Positions 62,791 to 64,000 of a stretch of 64,000 nucleotides of DNA are shown piece by piece (position 1 is the stretch's first letter; every line of letters begins with the position of its first letter). Origin of the DNA: Pogonophryne albipinna. Its lineage: Eukaryota; Chordata; Actinopteri; Perciformes; Artedidraconidae. The position numbers were made by a program, and so were the translations under genes. Where the stretch lies: the NCBI GenBank assembly GCA_028583405.1, contig CM053261.1, positions 9,410,338-9,474,337 on the forward strand, in the 5' to 3' direction. The notes under the pieces are model-generated. The model saw only the letters and a list, made by a program, of their open reading frames with translations, did not search any database and was not told the DNA's origin.

Positions 62791-64000
62791 GGCGCACAGG
62801 TAACACTCAGAGGGAGTACTCATCCACTTTATTTACTCACCTGTCACATCTCAATCTCCGTTTATGCATACCTTGCAAAATGATAAGACACTTCTTTATC
62901 TTTCCAGTGTTGAGACAAAGGACAGAAACGCGTATGAGGCTTTGAGGATCCAGGTTCTTCAGACTGACTGCTGCTCTGCTGCTACCCAACACGTTTTGTA
63001 AAGTGATTTTCTCCCTCTCAGTTTTTAGCTACAAGTTGTTCCTATAGGGGGAGGAAGGGTCAAAATGCTGCCCCCTGGTGGCTGCATTCAAACATCTGCG
63101 AGACATTCATATAAACAACAATATTGGTGAGGCAACTGAATCCTCGCTGTGATATCATAAGTTGTAATTTCACATTACTACTTGTGTCTTCCCTTCAAAA
63201 CACTTAATGGCTGTTATTCAGAATAGATAGTTTCATTAAAGAGTAGTCTCCTGTGATGAATGCACCCAGCAGGGGGCCCCGCCTCCCCATTCAAGTTTTT
63301 TATGCAGCGGCTGATGCCATCGTTCATGCTCCTGTAGAAAAAGGATTTGTCGTGTTTCTTACAGATATATTAATATATAAATGTATGTATGTTCTATAAG
63401 AAGTTTATAAAAAGAAACAGACAGATCTTTGCTAATAGAAGGAAATATTTTATTGCAATTTATAGCTCCTATTTTTTGTTGATTTATTTCATAAGTCATT
63501 CCCCAGCTTTCTTTTTAAGCTGCTAACTTTTGCTAGTAAAACTTCACTGATTGATTAAGTCCAGAGGGCTGTCATCTTCCCATGAGCCCTATGATATAAG
63601 ACTTGACCTCTTCGACCCCGTCCCTCTCATGAAAACACCCCTAGTGGTAATGACGGAGGGACGCGGCGTCAGGAGTTTGTCATTTATTTAATGTAAAAAA
63701 ACAGTTAATGTACATTGTTTGCTCGGCTTTATATTGTGTTATTGTACAATGATGTCGTGTCATATAGCACCTATTTTGAATGTTTAAGTTGTAAATAGAC
63801 AACATTTCTCTGAAGGTCACATCGTTGTTGAGCTCAGATGCCTTGGTGTAAAAGGAGAATCTAGCTTCAGATGGGACAAAGGAGAATCGGTAGTGAAGTG
63901 CCTCGAGTTCCCCTTATAGTCATCTCCTCAAGGAGTCCTTTTAAATGTACTGAATGAAACAGAGCACACTTAATTTGGGTTTCCCACCGAGGGCTTGCAG
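62791..64000 (+). other. cert1: cert1 3' UTR with an intron
   Basis: Nine nt after the stop a donor GTAACA begins (62800) and an acceptor TTTCCAG ends at 62907, so a 108-nt intron probably lies in the UTR. No AATAAA signal was found before the window edge; one ATTAAA is at about 63234. The UTR may continue past 64000. Confidence 0.65.
63070..63081 (-). promoter_or_regulatory. CTCF-like motif (- orientation)
   Basis: GCCCCCTGGTGG within the longer CTGCCCCCTGGTGGCTGCAT, a strong reverse-strand CTCF core in the cert1 3' UTR. A + oriented near-match CCAGCAGGGGGCCCC lies at 63266-63280. Confidence 0.5.

Overview
This window is nuclear DNA from a ray-finned fish, most likely a percomorph teleost. 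The evidence is large introns with GT-AG junctions, abundant CA/TG microsatellites, and a dense mix of fish-type repeats: Ty3/gypsy chromoviruses, hAT, piggyBac-like, Harbinger-like and pogo DNA transposons, tRNA-derived SINEs and 5'-truncated LINEs. No bacterial, CRISPR, rRNA or intact tRNA genes were seen.

One host protein gene can be named with confidence. It is cert1 (ceramide transfer protein, also called COL4A3BP or GPBP), complete on the + strand from a GC-rich promoter near 43.4 kb to the stop codon at 62790, with the 3' UTR running off the window. I resolved 17 coding exons. They sum to 1872 nt (623 residues), and every junction keeps frame. The protein has an N-terminal PH domain (Golgi PI4P), a serine-repeat motif, a coiled coil, an EFFDAVE FFAT motif (ER VAP binding) and a C-terminal START domain (ceramide carrier). 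The 69-nt exon 11 corresponds to the alternative exon that separates the long (CERT-L/GPBP) from the short (CERT) isoform.

Layout. 1-2.8 kb: unassigned, with a possible minus-strand first exon and a dispersed repeat. 2.8-7.9 kb: a decayed gypsy element (minus strand) whose gag/pol is split by a second, very young gypsy insertion with two apparently identical 506-bp LTRs and a 5-bp target duplication. 8.2-11.7 kb: SINE, LINE, minisatellite and a TTAA-flanked MITE. 12.6-15.45 kb: an LTR element with a 5-bp target duplication and no recognisable pol, whose reading frame is made of several tandem repeats. 15.5-22.8 kb: mostly unique DNA with a LINE tail. 22.8-31.2 kb: nested DNA transposons and a ~430-460 bp inverted-repeat pair about 3.5 kb apart. 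31.4-34.9 kb: a pogo-like transposon whose four-exon transposase gene appears fully intact (666 residues). 34.9-43.3 kb: mostly unique, with microsatellites and CTCF-like motifs. 43.4-64 kb: cert1 with repeats in its introns.

The transposons form the interesting accessory layer. Several have target duplications visible by eye (GAACG, GTCGG, GTTCTGTC, CTATCTAG, CATTATA), so the order of nesting can be read. Inside cert1, the main points of regulatory interest are the alternative exon with a Harbinger-like element starting 13 nt past its donor site, upstream ORFs in the leader, an NAGNAG acceptor at exon 5, an intron beginning 9 nt after the stop codon, and CTCF-like motifs in convergent orientation around the gene.
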